Below, in pieces: positions 1 to 8,375 of a stretch of 64,000 nucleotides of DNA. Below the pieces are notes generated by a model, which was not told where the DNA came from, made no database searches, and worked only from the letters and a program-made list of their open reading frames with translations. The DNA comes from Staphylococcus sp. Its GTDB lineage: Bacteria > Bacteroidota > Bacteroidia > Bacteroidales > Muribaculaceae. Numbering within the stretch: the stretch's first letter is position 1; each line of letters opens with the position of its first letter. A program made the translations under genes and the position numbers. Location: assembly GCA_023665865.1 (NCBI GenBank), contig JAMPDC010000001.1:1808562-1872561 (forward strand), read 5' to 3'.

Positions 1-2843
1 ATGGCGCTCCCGCTATCTACGCTGCTAACGAGGCTACTCTCAAGGCCGGTGGCGTTGATGACAAGTTTGTCATGGTTCCCGATCCCAAGGACAACAAGAA
101 AGAAGTTAAGAAATATGTTGTCACCGTCCTCCGCGATGCTCTCGCAACCGGTACAACCGCTATCGCAAATGCCAAGAACCTTGCTTATGTCAAGACCGAC
201 AAGGGTGAACTCACTGATACCCGCAAGGAAGCTCTCGGCAGCGTGATGAACGAGATCGCCAACGAGCTTGACAAGGTTAAGGCCTTCACTCCGGCTGAAC
301 TCCAGACCATTGCGATGAACATGTGGGTTGCTTCTCACAAGGCAACTACCGATCGTCTCACTGAGATGAACGCTGACTTCGCAAAATTTGACTTCGTTTC
401 TGCTGACGCCATGAAGACTCCGAAGGAGAACTTCGATAAGGCTGTCAAGGCTATCGGCACTCTCAATACCAAGGCAGTCAAGGTTAATGAAGGTCTCCTC
501 GGCGAGAAACTCAATGACTTCATGACTGATCTTGAGACTGAATGGAATAAGGCTAATGACGAATACACTGCAATTAAGAAGATCAACGATACCAACTCTG
601 CCAACAAGGCTCTCTTCGATGCCTATACCGCAGATATCGCTGACCTCCGTGCAGACTTCAAGGTCCTCTGTGACTTCGGTGGCACTCTCGCAGCTGATAA
701 CGCTTGCCTCGCTCAGATTGCAAACGCTATCGCTAACCTTGAGAATATTGTCAACGGCAACAAGGCTGACTACACAGAGGCAGTGAAGACTACTATCGTC
801 AATGCTGTCAAGTCTATCAAGGAGAATACCATTCCTTCAGGCTACGGTGAAGTTGCTAAGGCTGAGGTCAAGGCTCTCCAGGGAATGGTTCTTGAGCTCC
901 GCAGCTCATGGGCTGAGGATTCAAAGGACGGCAAGGATATCGATCTCGATGCATACCGCACTCAGATTGACGACTTCGAGAAGACCTACATTGTTGGTAC
1001 TCCCGAAACTCCCAGCCTCCTCCAGCAGGTTAACGATATCATCAACGATCCCGAAATCGAGTCTGTTGAGGAAACTATCGAACCCCTCGTTGCCCTCGGC
1101 GCTGAAATGCGTGCTCTTGAGGCAGAACTTTCTGACATCCAGATCGCTCTCAAGAAGAGCTGGGGCAATGACATCCTCGGTGATCTCATCAAGGATCTCT
1201 CTGCTACTTACATCGCAATCGACAACAATATTTCTTCTCTCACCAACTACGATGAGACACTTCAGGAGAAATATGGTGAAGAGTTCGAAGGCTTCAAGAC
1301 TCGCCTCGATGCCATCAAGGATGCTTGGGAAGCTGCCGGCAACAATGCCATCATGCAGGAAAACAACTACACTGACGGCATGAACGCTCTCGCCGCTGAG
1401 GTTAACGATGCTCTCGCCGCTGTCAAGGCTGACCAGAAGGTTATCGATACCCACCGCGCTGCTTACGCTGACCTCAACGCTAAGTATGAGGCTCAGGTTG
1501 CCGCTCTCGATGCTATCAAGAACCGTCTTGCTGACGACGATATCTTCTTCGTCAAGGATACTGAAAAGGTTGACGAAAAGGGCAATGTCGTTAAGGATTC
1601 AGAAGGCAAGCCCGTGATGATCAACGAGCAGCAGGAAGAATTCCGCGCCGATATCGCAGCTATCGAGAAGTCTCTCGCCGAGACCCTCAAGGATCTCAAC
1701 GAGCAGAACGCCAAGGGCAAGATGAACGAGGATTCAGTTCTCAAGAACTGGGACGGCGACAATGCTATCCCCGCTGCCGTTACCGCTCTCAATGGCGAAG
1801 TTATCGCAGCTATCCACAATGCACTCAAGCCCGTGATGACTGACGAGCTCACAGCTCTCTACGAGGGTATCAAGAAGGCTAACATCCTTCCTGCTGCCAA
1901 GAAGGAGATCCTCGCTCAGTATGCTGCTCTCGGCGAAGACGCTGCTAAGGCTGTCAAGGATCTCGAGGACAAGGATGGCAATGCTCTCACCGGTGACAAG
2001 CTCATCGATGCTCAGATTGCAAACATTGCTGCTGTTCACGCTATCCTCGACCGTGCTGAAGCTCTCGTTGCCGCAGGCGCTGAGAAGACCTTCATGATCG
2101 GTGACCTCGACAGCAACGGTGACGTTGACATCCTCGACGTTCAGGAAATTATCACTCTCGTCGGTGAAGGCGCTGCATACGAAGACCTCGATGAGGTTAA
2201 GGCTGCCGCAGCTGATACCAACGGTGACGGTATCCTCGGTGTCGGTGACGTCGCAGGCGTTATCAATGCTTCGCTTGTCCTCCCCGAAAAGGCCAAGGCT
2301 CCCCGCTTCGCACCCCGCGCAGTTGTTGACGGTGCCAACATCGTTGCCGCTGAGTTTGTCAGCGAAGAGGCCGGTGTTCGCCGCTATGCAATCAACATCC
2401 AGAACGCAGCTTCAGTTGTCGCTGGTCAGATTGACCTCGTACTTGCTGAGGGCATGACTCTCGTTGATGTTGTAGCTGCCCAGCGTGCCGCTAACCACGA
2501 TGTTGCTCTCTTCCACAATGGCATCGCCAACAAGCGTGTCATCCTCAGCAACCTCGAGAACGCTGCAATCGAAGGCGCTGCCGGTGCTGTCATCTATGTT
2601 GATGTCATCGGTGAAGGTCAGGTTAACGTTGACAATGTTGTCTTCGCTGACAAGTCATCTGTTGAATATCGCTTCGCTAAGCCCGAAGGCACTACCGGTA
2701 TCGAAGATACAGTTATCGACGGTAACGGCAGCATGAAGCAGCGCATCTACAACGCTGCCGGTCAGATGCTCCGCGGTATCCAGCGTGGTGTCAACATCAT
2801 CCGCAACGCTGACGGTTCTGTAACTAAAGAGTACCACAAGTAA
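1..2843 (+). CDS. Giant secreted coiled-coil protein with dockerin and cohesin-like module (5' partial)
   Basis: The frame is open from base 3, with no stop upstream of the first ATG at 72, so the gene starts outside the window and about 946 residues are visible. Most of it is a helical, Ala/Asp/Glu/Lys-rich region. Near the end are two EF-hand-like calcium loops, DLDSNGDVDILD (2103-2138) and DTNGDGILGVGD (2214-2249), which together form a type I dockerin. A ~100-residue beta-rich module resembling a cohesin fold follows. The last ~50 residues (GIED... then a Tyr/Gly strand and RGVNIIRNADG) resemble C-terminal sorting tails of secreted Bacteroidales proteins. Codon use is strongly biased (GCT, CTC, AAG), which suggests high expression. 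Dockerin assignment is strong; the cohesin-like and sorting roles are inferred. Possible role: surface scaffold or adhesin. No catalytic domain is visible. Confidence 0.8.
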   Translation, partial: GAPAIYAANEATLKAGGVDDKFVMVPDPKDNKKEVKKYVVTVLRDALATGTTAIANAKNLAYVKTDKGELTDTRKEALGSVMNEIANELDKVKAFTPAELQTIAMNMWVASHKATTDRLTEMNADFAKFDFVSADAMKTPKENFDKAVKAIGTLNTKAVKVNEGLLGEKLNDFMTDLETEWNKANDEYTAIKKINDTNSANKALFDAYTADIADLRADFKVLCDFGGTLAADNACLAQIANAIANLENIVNGNKADYTEAVKTTIVNAVKSIKENTIPSGYGEVAKAEVKALQGMVLELRSSWAEDSKDGKDIDLDAYRTQIDDFEKTYIVGTPETPSLLQQVNDIINDPEIESVEETIEPLVALGAEMRALEAELSDIQIALKKSWGNDILGDLIKDLSATYIAIDNNISSLTNYDETLQEKYGEEFEGFKTRLDAIKDAWEAAGNNAIMQENNYTDGMNALAAEVNDALAAVKADQKVIDTHRAAYADLNAKYEAQVAALDAIKNRLADDDIFFVKDTEKVDEKGNVVKDSEGKPVMINEQQEEFRADIAAIEKSLAETLKDLNEQNAKGKMNEDSVLKNWDGDNAIPAAVTALNGEVIAAIHNALKPVMTDELTALYEGIKKANILPAAKKEILAQYAALGEDAAKAVKDLEDKDGNALTGDKLIDAQIANIAAVHAILDRAEALVAAGAEKTFMIGDLDSNGDVDILDVQEIITLVGEGAAYEDLDEVKAAAADTNGDGILGVGDVAGVINASLVLPEKAKAPRFAPRAVVDGANIVAAEFVSEEAGVRRYAINIQNAASVVAGQIDLVLAEGMTLVDVVAAQRAANHDVALFHNGIANKRVILSNLENAAIEGAAGAVIYVDVIGEGQVNVDNVVFADKSSVEYRFAKPEGTTGIEDTVIDGNGSMKQRIYNAAGQMLRGIQRGVNIIRNADGSVTKEYHK

Positions 2844-2870
2844 TCTTTGACAGATAATATCCTATAAGCA

Positions 2871-2917
2871 AGCTGTGCCGCCGGCTATATCAAGGGCGGC
2901 GGCACAGCTCTCTTTTT
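2871..2917 (+). terminator. Rho-independent terminator after the dockerin protein gene
   Basis: Perfect 13-bp stem (arms 2871-2883 and 2897-2909, AGCTGTGCCGCCG) with a 13-nt loop, followed by CTCTTTTTTC. It separates the two coiled-coil genes, so they are probably transcribed independently. It also rules out the upstream in-frame start at 2875 for the next gene. Confidence 0.9.
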
Positions 2918-2958
2918 TCTCCTGCCAATCTTATAGTAAAATAAAAATCATTATCGCA

Positions 2959-5559
2959 ATGAATTTACTCAAAAACTCGCTTGTGTCAAAGCTGATGCTT
3001 GTCGCTCTCATGCTTGTGGGTGCAAAAGCTATGTCGGCCGAGTCCAAGTTATATATCGAGCCTGTTGTCGTTGATGACTACAAGGTAAGATCTATCCCTG
3101 TTGTCCTCGAACATGATGGCACCATGGGTGCGCTCAACTTTGATATTGAGCTCTCGAAATCTCTCGAATTCGTTTCTTCAGATTTCGATAAAGCAATTAC
3201 CCGTAACCCTGACTTCGTAGTTATTGCCAATGGTCAGCAGATGACCGGTACCGTGAAAGTTGATGCCGGTTACCAAGATTCTCAGACTGCCCGTGTGATG
3301 GTCGTTTCACGTCGCAATATGCCTTTCCCCACCGAAAAGGGTATTGTAGCTTATGTCAATGTGAAGGCTAAGGCTAATTCACTTGACAAGACTATCGAGG
3401 CTAACCCCGAGTTGGCTATCACTGTTAAGCGTGTCACTGTCACTACTCCTGACAACTCAGCTCACGAGACACTTGCTGACAAGACTTATGACCTCTCTCA
3501 GATTTCAGAAATCAAGCTTGCTGTCACTGACGGCGACGTGACTATGAAACCCGGCGAGACTGCAAAGGTTATGCTTAATCTTGTCAACAACGTGGATGTT
3601 GCCGCCTTTACATTCGATGTTGAGCTTCCCGAAGGTTTCTCAATCGACGTAAATGACTGCGGTTTCACTTCTCGTGCGAGCAACGGCGCTTGGCTTGATG
3701 CTTTCCCCAACAAGACCAACCCCAACATGACCCGCTTCATCGTCACTGATATCGCTACCAACCACGCTTTCACCGGCAAGTCTGGTGATATCATGTGGCT
3801 CGGCATCAAGGCTCCCGAGTCTTTTGATGACAAAGTGACTGTCAAGGTTACTAAAGTAGAAGTTGGTACTAAGGAGTCTAAGACTTTCTATGGCCCCGAT
3901 TTCAATTTCAATATCATCAACGCCGGTCCTATCGAGGAAAACCGCGTAGCTGCTAACGCTGCTGCTCTCCAGGCTGACAAGGACGCAATCGCTGCTCTCC
4001 AGGCTGCTCTCGAGGCTGCCAAGACTGCCGCTGCTGAGAAATATGCCGCTTTCGACGCTACTGCCGCCGTTGCTGCTATCAACACCGCTATCGCAGCCCT
4101 CGACAAGAAGGCTGACGACGAAGCTGCCCGCGTAGAAAAGGAAGGCAACTATGTTCCCCAGGTAACTGAAGAAGCTGTTGCTCCCGTCAACGCTGAGATC
4201 GCCGCTCTCGTAACTAAGGCTAACGAAGCCCGCGTAGCTGCCAACAAGGCCGCTTACGATGCTGACATCGCCAAGATCACTCCCTTCGAAACCCAGCTCG
4301 CCATGGCAATCGCCCAGGTAGCCGGCAACGAAAACTACGACGTGACTGCCGACAAGGAAGCTGCTGAGAAGGCTATCGCCGACGCTAAGGAAGCTGCCGC
4401 TGCCAACCTCGCCAAGGTTGCTGAAGAAGGCGTCTACGCTTCTACCCTCGACACAACTCCCATTGCAACTGCTATCGCAGCCATCGCCAAGAACGCCGAC
4501 GCTGCAACTGCTGAAGCTGCCCGCGTAGCTGCCAACAAGGCTGCCAACGAGGCTGAACTCGCTGCCATCGCTGCTGTTGAGACCAAACTCAACGAAACTC
4601 TCGCATCTGTAGCCGAGACTTATCCCGACTATGACGCCGCTGCTGAAAAGGCTGCTATCGAGAAGACCATCGCTGACGCTAAGGAAGCTGCCGCTGCCAA
4701 CCTCGCCAAGGTTGAGAAAGAAGGCACTTACGCCGCTACCTTCGAAGCTGCTCCCGTTGAAGAAGCCATCGCCGCTATCGTAGCCAACGCCAAGGCTGCT
4801 GCCGACAAGGCTGCTGCTGAAGCCCTCAAGGCTGCCAACGACGAGGCTAAGGCTAAGGCTGACGCTGAAGTCGCTGCTCTCAACGATGCCCTCAAGGCTG
4901 CTGTTGCTGAGATCGCCGAATCTTGCCCCCTCGTAGCTGAGCTCTACAATGGTGAAGCTGAGGCTGCCGCTATCGCAAGCCTCGAAAGCGCTATCAACGC
5001 TGCTTACGAGAGCCTCACCCTCGCTGCTGACTACGACAACGTGATCGCTCCCGCTGCTGACGTCAAGGCTGCTATCGCAAGCCTCGTTGAAGAAGCTAAG
5101 GCTGCTCAGGCTGCCGAAGAAGCAGAGATCGCCCGCGTTGAAGCTAACAAGAAGGCTTACGAAGCTGAACTCGCCGCTATCCAGCAGCTCCTCGACGAGC
5201 TCCAGGCTGAGGTTGACAAGTTTGACAAAGAATGGACTAACCTCCAGTTCGAAACCCGTCTCGGCGTTGAGAACTACATCAACAGCCTCGGCACCAAGGT
5301 TGAGAACGAAAACAACCGCGTCGCTTCTGAAGGCACTTACAACAACCAGATCAAGGATTCTGACCTCGCAATGGCACGCGGCCTCATCGCCGAGTACGTT
5401 CAGAAGGTACAGACCTCTGGCATCGACTCAATCGTAGCTGACGAAAACGGTGCAGTACGCATCTACACCATCGACGGTGTTCGTCATGACCGTCTCGTTC
5501 CCGGTGTTAACATCATCGTTAAGGAAGACGGAACTACTACCAAGGTTTACGTTAAATAA
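2959..5559 (+). CDS. Secreted protein with two cohesin-like modules and five alanine-rich helical repeats
   Basis: 866 residues from the ATG at 2959, chosen because it starts a signal peptide (MNLLKNSLVSKLMLVALMLV, then AKAMSA) and because the longer frame begins inside the upstream terminator. Residues ~28-175 and ~185-325 are two beta-sandwich modules with the 'GALNFDIELSKSLEFVSS' / 'AAFTFDVELPEGFSI' pattern seen in cohesins. Next come about five Ala/Lys/Glu-rich helical repeats of ~97 residues. The C-terminal ~50 residues (GIDSIVADENG ... PGVNIIVKEDG) match the tail of the upstream gene in pattern. No enzyme motif is visible. It could be a filamentous scaffold that pairs with the dockerin protein next door. 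Reading frame and secretion are secure; function is inferred. Confidence 0.82.
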   Translation: MNLLKNSLVSKLMLVALMLVGAKAMSAESKLYIEPVVVDDYKVRSIPVVLEHDGTMGALNFDIELSKSLEFVSSDFDKAITRNPDFVVIANGQQMTGTVKVDAGYQDSQTARVMVVSRRNMPFPTEKGIVAYVNVKAKANSLDKTIEANPELAITVKRVTVTTPDNSAHETLADKTYDLSQISEIKLAVTDGDVTMKPGETAKVMLNLVNNVDVAAFTFDVELPEGFSIDVNDCGFTSRASNGAWLDAFPNKTNPNMTRFIVTDIATNHAFTGKSGDIMWLGIKAPESFDDKVTVKVTKVEVGTKESKTFYGPDFNFNIINAGPIEENRVAANAAALQADKDAIAALQAALEAAKTAAAEKYAAFDATAAVAAINTAIAALDKKADDEAARVEKEGNYVPQVTEEAVAPVNAEIAALVTKANEARVAANKAAYDADIAKITPFETQLAMAIAQVAGNENYDVTADKEAAEKAIADAKEAAAANLAKVAEEGVYASTLDTTPIATAIAAIAKNADAATAEAARVAANKAANEAELAAIAAVETKLNETLASVAETYPDYDAAAEKAAIEKTIADAKEAAAANLAKVEKEGTYAATFEAAPVEEAIAAIVANAKAAADKAAAEALKAANDEAKAKADAEVAALNDALKAAVAEIAESCPLVAELYNGEAEAAAIASLESAINAAYESLTLAADYDNVIAPAADVKAAIASLVEEAKAAQAAEEAEIARVEANKKAYEAELAAIQQLLDELQAEVDKFDKEWTNLQFETRLGVENYINSLGTKVENENNRVASEGTYNNQIKDSDLAMARGLIAEYVQKVQTSGIDSIVADENGAVRIYTIDGVRHDRLVPGVNIIVKEDGTTTKVYVK
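3943..5418 (+). repeat. Five in-frame ~97-codon repeats
   Basis: Repeat units begin with RVAAN/RVEAN at 3943, 4231, 4522, ~4813 (degenerate, ~107 codons) and 5134. Most share the order RVAANKAAY, a long Ala/Lys/Glu helix, EKEGxY, then a second helix ending IAAIVxxA. Units 2 and 3 are also nearly identical at DNA level around 4381-4420 and 4675-4714 (ADAKEAAAANLAKV). This implies expansion by duplication, with possible copy-number variation. Confidence 0.85.
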
Positions 5560-5582
5560 GTAGTTGAACCTACCCCTATAGG

Positions 5583-5609
5583 CGGGCCGCGCCTGATAAG
5601 CGCGGCCCG
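5583..5609 (+). terminator. GC-rich hairpin after the repeat protein gene
   Basis: Perfect 10-bp stem (5583-5592 and 5600-5609, CGGGCCGCGC) with a 7-nt loop, 23 bases past the stop codon. No U-tract follows, so it may stabilise the mRNA 3' end rather than terminate. Confidence 0.6.
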
Positions 5610-5691
5610 TCACTATTCAAGACAACCGGGAAAATTTGTATTTATTGCACATTTGGTTATTTCCGATAACCGAACAAACTTTTTACCGGAG

Positions 5692-5730
5692 GCCGTCCAT
5701 CATCGGGAGATGCTGGACGGCTTGTTTTTT
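5692..5730 (+). terminator. Rho-independent terminator
   Basis: Stem GCCGTCCA (5692-5699) pairs with TGGACGGC (5714-5721), with a nested CATC/GATG pair in the loop, followed by TTGTTTTTT. It likely ends transcription from the coiled-coil gene before the lrgA-like promoter. Confidence 0.85.
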
Positions 5731-5761
5731 ATATTTTTTCTCAAGGTATGCTCTTTTTTCG

Positions 5762-5769
5762 TATCTTTG
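5762..5769 (+). promoter_or_regulatory. Bacteroidetes -7 element for lrgA/lrgB-like operon
   Basis: TATCTTTG fits the TAnnTTTG -7 consensus, 23 nt before the chosen ATG. No clear TTTG -33 box is seen, only a T-rich tract. Confidence 0.55.
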
Positions 5770-5792
5770 CGCGGTAAAAAAGATTGTTTGAT

Positions 5793-6158
5793 ATGATACT
5801 TCAATGCGCCGTTCTCTTCGCATTTCTTGCGTTGGGAGAACTTGTGGTATATCTGACCGGCATACCCATCCCGTCGAGCATCATCGGCATGCTCCTTCTC
5901 GCCGCCTCGCTCAAACTGAGGCTTGTCCGCCTGATGTGGGTCGACAAAATCTCCGACTTCCTTGTCAAGAATCTCGGTTTCTTCTTTGTCCCCGCAGGCG
6001 TCGGGCTCATGCGTTGCCTCGGCCTCATCGCCGATCAATGGCTGCCGATTGTCTGCGCCTCCGTCCTAAGCACCTTCATCATCATTGCTGTCACCGGGTG
6101 GGTCCATCAAATCACCCGCCGCACTTTCTCGTCGCATCATCACCGCCGTGTAGCATAG
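5793..6158 (+). CDS. CidA/LrgA family membrane protein
   Basis: 121 residues from ATG 5793; a TTG at 5784 would add three residues but sits closer to the promoter. Four hydrophobic segments span most of the protein. The family pattern 'PIPSSIIGMLLL' is present, as is the 'FFFVPAGVGLM' stretch typical of LrgA/CidA holin-like proteins. The next gene is an LrgB partner 12 nt downstream, giving the usual two-gene arrangement. In other bacteria these pairs influence murein hydrolase release, lysis and overflow-metabolite (pyruvate-type) transport across the inner membrane. Which applies here cannot be told. The C-terminus is short, basic and histidine-rich (SSHHHRR). Confidence 0.88.
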   Translation: MILQCAVLFAFLALGELVVYLTGIPIPSSIIGMLLLAASLKLRLVRLMWVDKISDFLVKNLGFFFVPAGVGLMRCLGLIADQWLPIVCASVLSTFIIIAVTGWVHQITRRTFSSHHHRRVA

Positions 6159-6170
6159 CTTTAACGTCAC

Positions 6171-6869
6171 ATGGAATTTCTGCAAAACAAATTTTTTCTC
6201 ATTGCGCTGACCTTTGTCGTCTTTCTCGCATCGAAACTCTTTCAGCGCCGCACGGGCATCGCGCTCCTCAATCCTATCCTTGTCTCGATCATCGTCCTAA
6301 TACTGATCCTCAGTGCTACCGGTGTCGACTATGAGACATATGCCGCCGGGGGAGAATATATTGATTTCTGGTTGAAGCCGGCTGTCGTGGCCCTTGGTGT
6401 CCCTCTCTACCGTCAGCTCGAAAGTATCCGTAAGCAGATGCTGCCGCTCCTCCTCGCGGAGGTGGCCGGCTGCGTGGCCGGAGTAGTGTCGGTTGTGCTC
6501 ATAGCCGAACTCCTCGGTGCGAGCAAAGAGGTAGTGGTCTCGCTCGCACCAAAGGCGGTGACGACACCTATAGCCATGGAAATATCGGCGGCTGTAGGGG
6601 GCATACCCTCGCTGACAGCAGCTGTCGTAGTGTGTACCGGAATTTTCGGGGGGATGGCGGGTTTCCGCATGGTCAAGATGAGCCGCATCAAGAGTCCGAT
6701 CGCAGGTGGTCTGTCAATCGGCACTGCATCCCATGCCGTCGGGACAGCCTCGGCTATGGAGCGCGGGGAGCGCTACGGAGCCTTCTCGTCGCTTGGTCTG
6801 ACGATCAACGGACTCCTGACAGCGCTCCTCGCTCCGATGATACTTGCTATGTTGGGCTACGGCGTGTAG
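6171..6869 (+). CDS. LrgB family membrane protein
   Basis: 232 residues, of usual LrgB length, with about seven hydrophobic segments. Family landmarks include 'NPILVSIIVLI', 'ALGVPLYRQLESIRKQ', 'SLAPKAVTTPIAMEIS' and 'GTASHAVGTASAME'. It sits 12 nt after the LrgA-like gene and is surely co-transcribed. Known relatives form an inner-membrane complex with LrgA/CidA and act in control of lysis or small-organic-acid movement. The gene converges on the mechanosensitive channel gene, with 10 bases between the stop codons and no obvious terminator in between. Confidence 0.92.
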   Translation: MEFLQNKFFLIALTFVVFLASKLFQRRTGIALLNPILVSIIVLILILSATGVDYETYAAGGEYIDFWLKPAVVALGVPLYRQLESIRKQMLPLLLAEVAGCVAGVVSVVLIAELLGASKEVVVSLAPKAVTTPIAMEISAAVGGIPSLTAAVVVCTGIFGGMAGFRMVKMSRIKSPIAGGLSIGTASHAVGTASAMERGERYGAFSSLGLTINGLLTALLAPMILAMLGYGV

Positions 6870-6879
6870 CTGGTCGAGA

Positions 6880-8232
6880 CTATTTGGCGGGTTGTGTCGG
6901 TTGTGCCGGTTGTGTTGGTTGCGCAGGCTTCGACTGAGGCTGCGCTTGCGCCGAACCATTGAGAAGGTTGACGGTGGTGACGTCGGTACCCGACGGGTCG
7001 TTGAACAGGCGCAGGCCGAAGGCTTGTGCAGTGACAGCCACATGCTCCATCACCGCGCTCTGGATGGCTTCGTATGCAGTCCATTTCGTTGTGTCGGTGA
7101 AACACCACACCTGCAAGGGCAGGCCCTCGCCGCTCGGCTCCATCAGCCGCACGAGTATCTGTTCGTCGTTGCGGATGGCGGGATTGTTGAGCAGCCATTG
7201 GCAGAGATAGATGCGGAATAGGCCGAGATTTGTCCGGTCGGAACCATTGACAGCGGCCAGTCCGGGATCGTAAATGAGATGTCCTTCTGTCTGCAACTTC
7301 TCGACATAGGCCTTCATTATCGGGAATTTCCCGCAGAGGTCGGAGATCATTTCCGGTGTCGAGGAGACAACAGTGTCCGAGTCTATGATAAATGAGCGCA
7401 TGATGCGTCGGCAACCGCTCGCCGTCATGCCGCGCCAGTTCTGGAAAGATGTGGATATAAGTGTGTAGGGCGGTAATGTCACTATGGTGTTGTCAAAATT
7501 CTGTACCTTGACCGCTGTCAGCGAGACGTCGATCACTATACCGTTGGCAATCGTCGACGGCACGACAATCCAGTCGCCGACGCGCAGCATATCGTTCTGC
7601 GACAGTTGCAGCCCTGCAACCAGACCGAGAATACTGTCCTTGAATACCAGCATCAGCACCGCAGCGAAGGCGCCGAGTCCTGTCAGCAGCTTCACCGGCG
7701 ATTTGTTGACGAGGATGGAGATGCAGATGATGATGGCGATAAACCATAGGATGCCGAGAATAGTGTCGAGTATGCCGCGCAATGGCAGATTTTTGCTGTT
7801 GCGGGTCTCGTCGAAGCGCAGCCATACGAACGATGTGACCGAGCAGATGGCCTTGCAGACCACAAAGGTAGTGTAGATAAGCATCGCACGGTAGAGCACG
7901 ATGTTGAGCGTCGATTCGGAAGTAAACGCGAAGGGGAGAAGCCCCAGGAGGACGAGCGGGGGGATGATGTGGCTGCAATGGTTGAGCACCTTGTGCTGTA
8001 TGAGCTCTTTGCCGAGGTCGCTGTGGCGTATGAGCATGAATTTGCGAACACCGAAGAGGATTACTGTCCTTGCGAGCCACCCGAGGAAGAGCGCCAGACA
8101 GAGTATGATCGCGGCATAGATGACTTCTTCGAGAAGGCTATGGTCAGAGAGTCCGATGACGTGCAGCCAGCGCTGTATGTGTCCCAGTAACCATGCGGCC
8201 ACCTGATTTGAGGGTATTAATGCGAGTTTCAT
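6880..8232 (-). CDS. Mechanosensitive ion channel, MscS superfamily (YbdG/MscM-like)
   Basis: 450 residues. Five hydrophobic helices in the first ~190 residues are followed by the MscS pore/beta domain ('GLGAFAAVLMLVFKDSILGL', then 'NDMLRVGDWI' and 'VSLTAVKVQNFDNTIVTLPP'). The length and a large C-terminal soluble domain match the miniconductance YbdG group. It would sit in the inner membrane and release solutes on hypo-osmotic shock. The last ~20 residues are a low-complexity tail of QPTQPA units, absent from typical relatives. It is transcribed alone and convergent to the lrgB-like gene. Confidence 0.9.
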   Translation of the reverse strand: MKLALIPSNQVAAWLLGHIQRWLHVIGLSDHSLLEEVIYAAIILCLALFLGWLARTVILFGVRKFMLIRHSDLGKELIQHKVLNHCSHIIPPLVLLGLLPFAFTSESTLNIVLYRAMLIYTTFVVCKAICSVTSFVWLRFDETRNSKNLPLRGILDTILGILWFIAIIICISILVNKSPVKLLTGLGAFAAVLMLVFKDSILGLVAGLQLSQNDMLRVGDWIVVPSTIANGIVIDVSLTAVKVQNFDNTIVTLPPYTLISTSFQNWRGMTASGCRRIMRSFIIDSDTVVSSTPEMISDLCGKFPIMKAYVEKLQTEGHLIYDPGLAAVNGSDRTNLGLFRIYLCQWLLNNPAIRNDEQILVRLMEPSGEGLPLQVWCFTDTTKWTAYEAIQSAVMEHVAVTAQAFGLRLFNDPSGTDVTTVNLLNGSAQAQPQSKPAQPTQPAQPTQPAK

Positions 8233-8338
8233 AAAAAAACAATAGTTGAAGTTTTGTGAGTGAGAGTTTAGCGTATGTGATGAGCCCCTGCTGATAGCGG
8301 TTGCTTGTATTATCTTAACACATAATTGTCGGCCGCTG

Positions 8339-8370
8339 TTTGCTCGTCACGCGAAAGCTTGCTAAATTTG
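8339..8370 (+). promoter_or_regulatory. Bacteroidetes-type promoter for the 8376 gene
   Basis: TTTG (8339-8342), a 20-bp spacer, then TAAATTTG (8363-8370), a full match to the -33/-7 consensus. The ATG at 8376 lies only 5 nt past the -7 box, so the transcript would be leaderless or start at the ATG unless translation begins further on. Confidence 0.7.
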
Positions 8371-8375
8371 TTGTC

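Noticed and set aside
921-1454. 177-codon antisense frame in the dockerin protein gene
   Set aside because: Long shadow frames are expected in this biased, low-complexity coding DNA.
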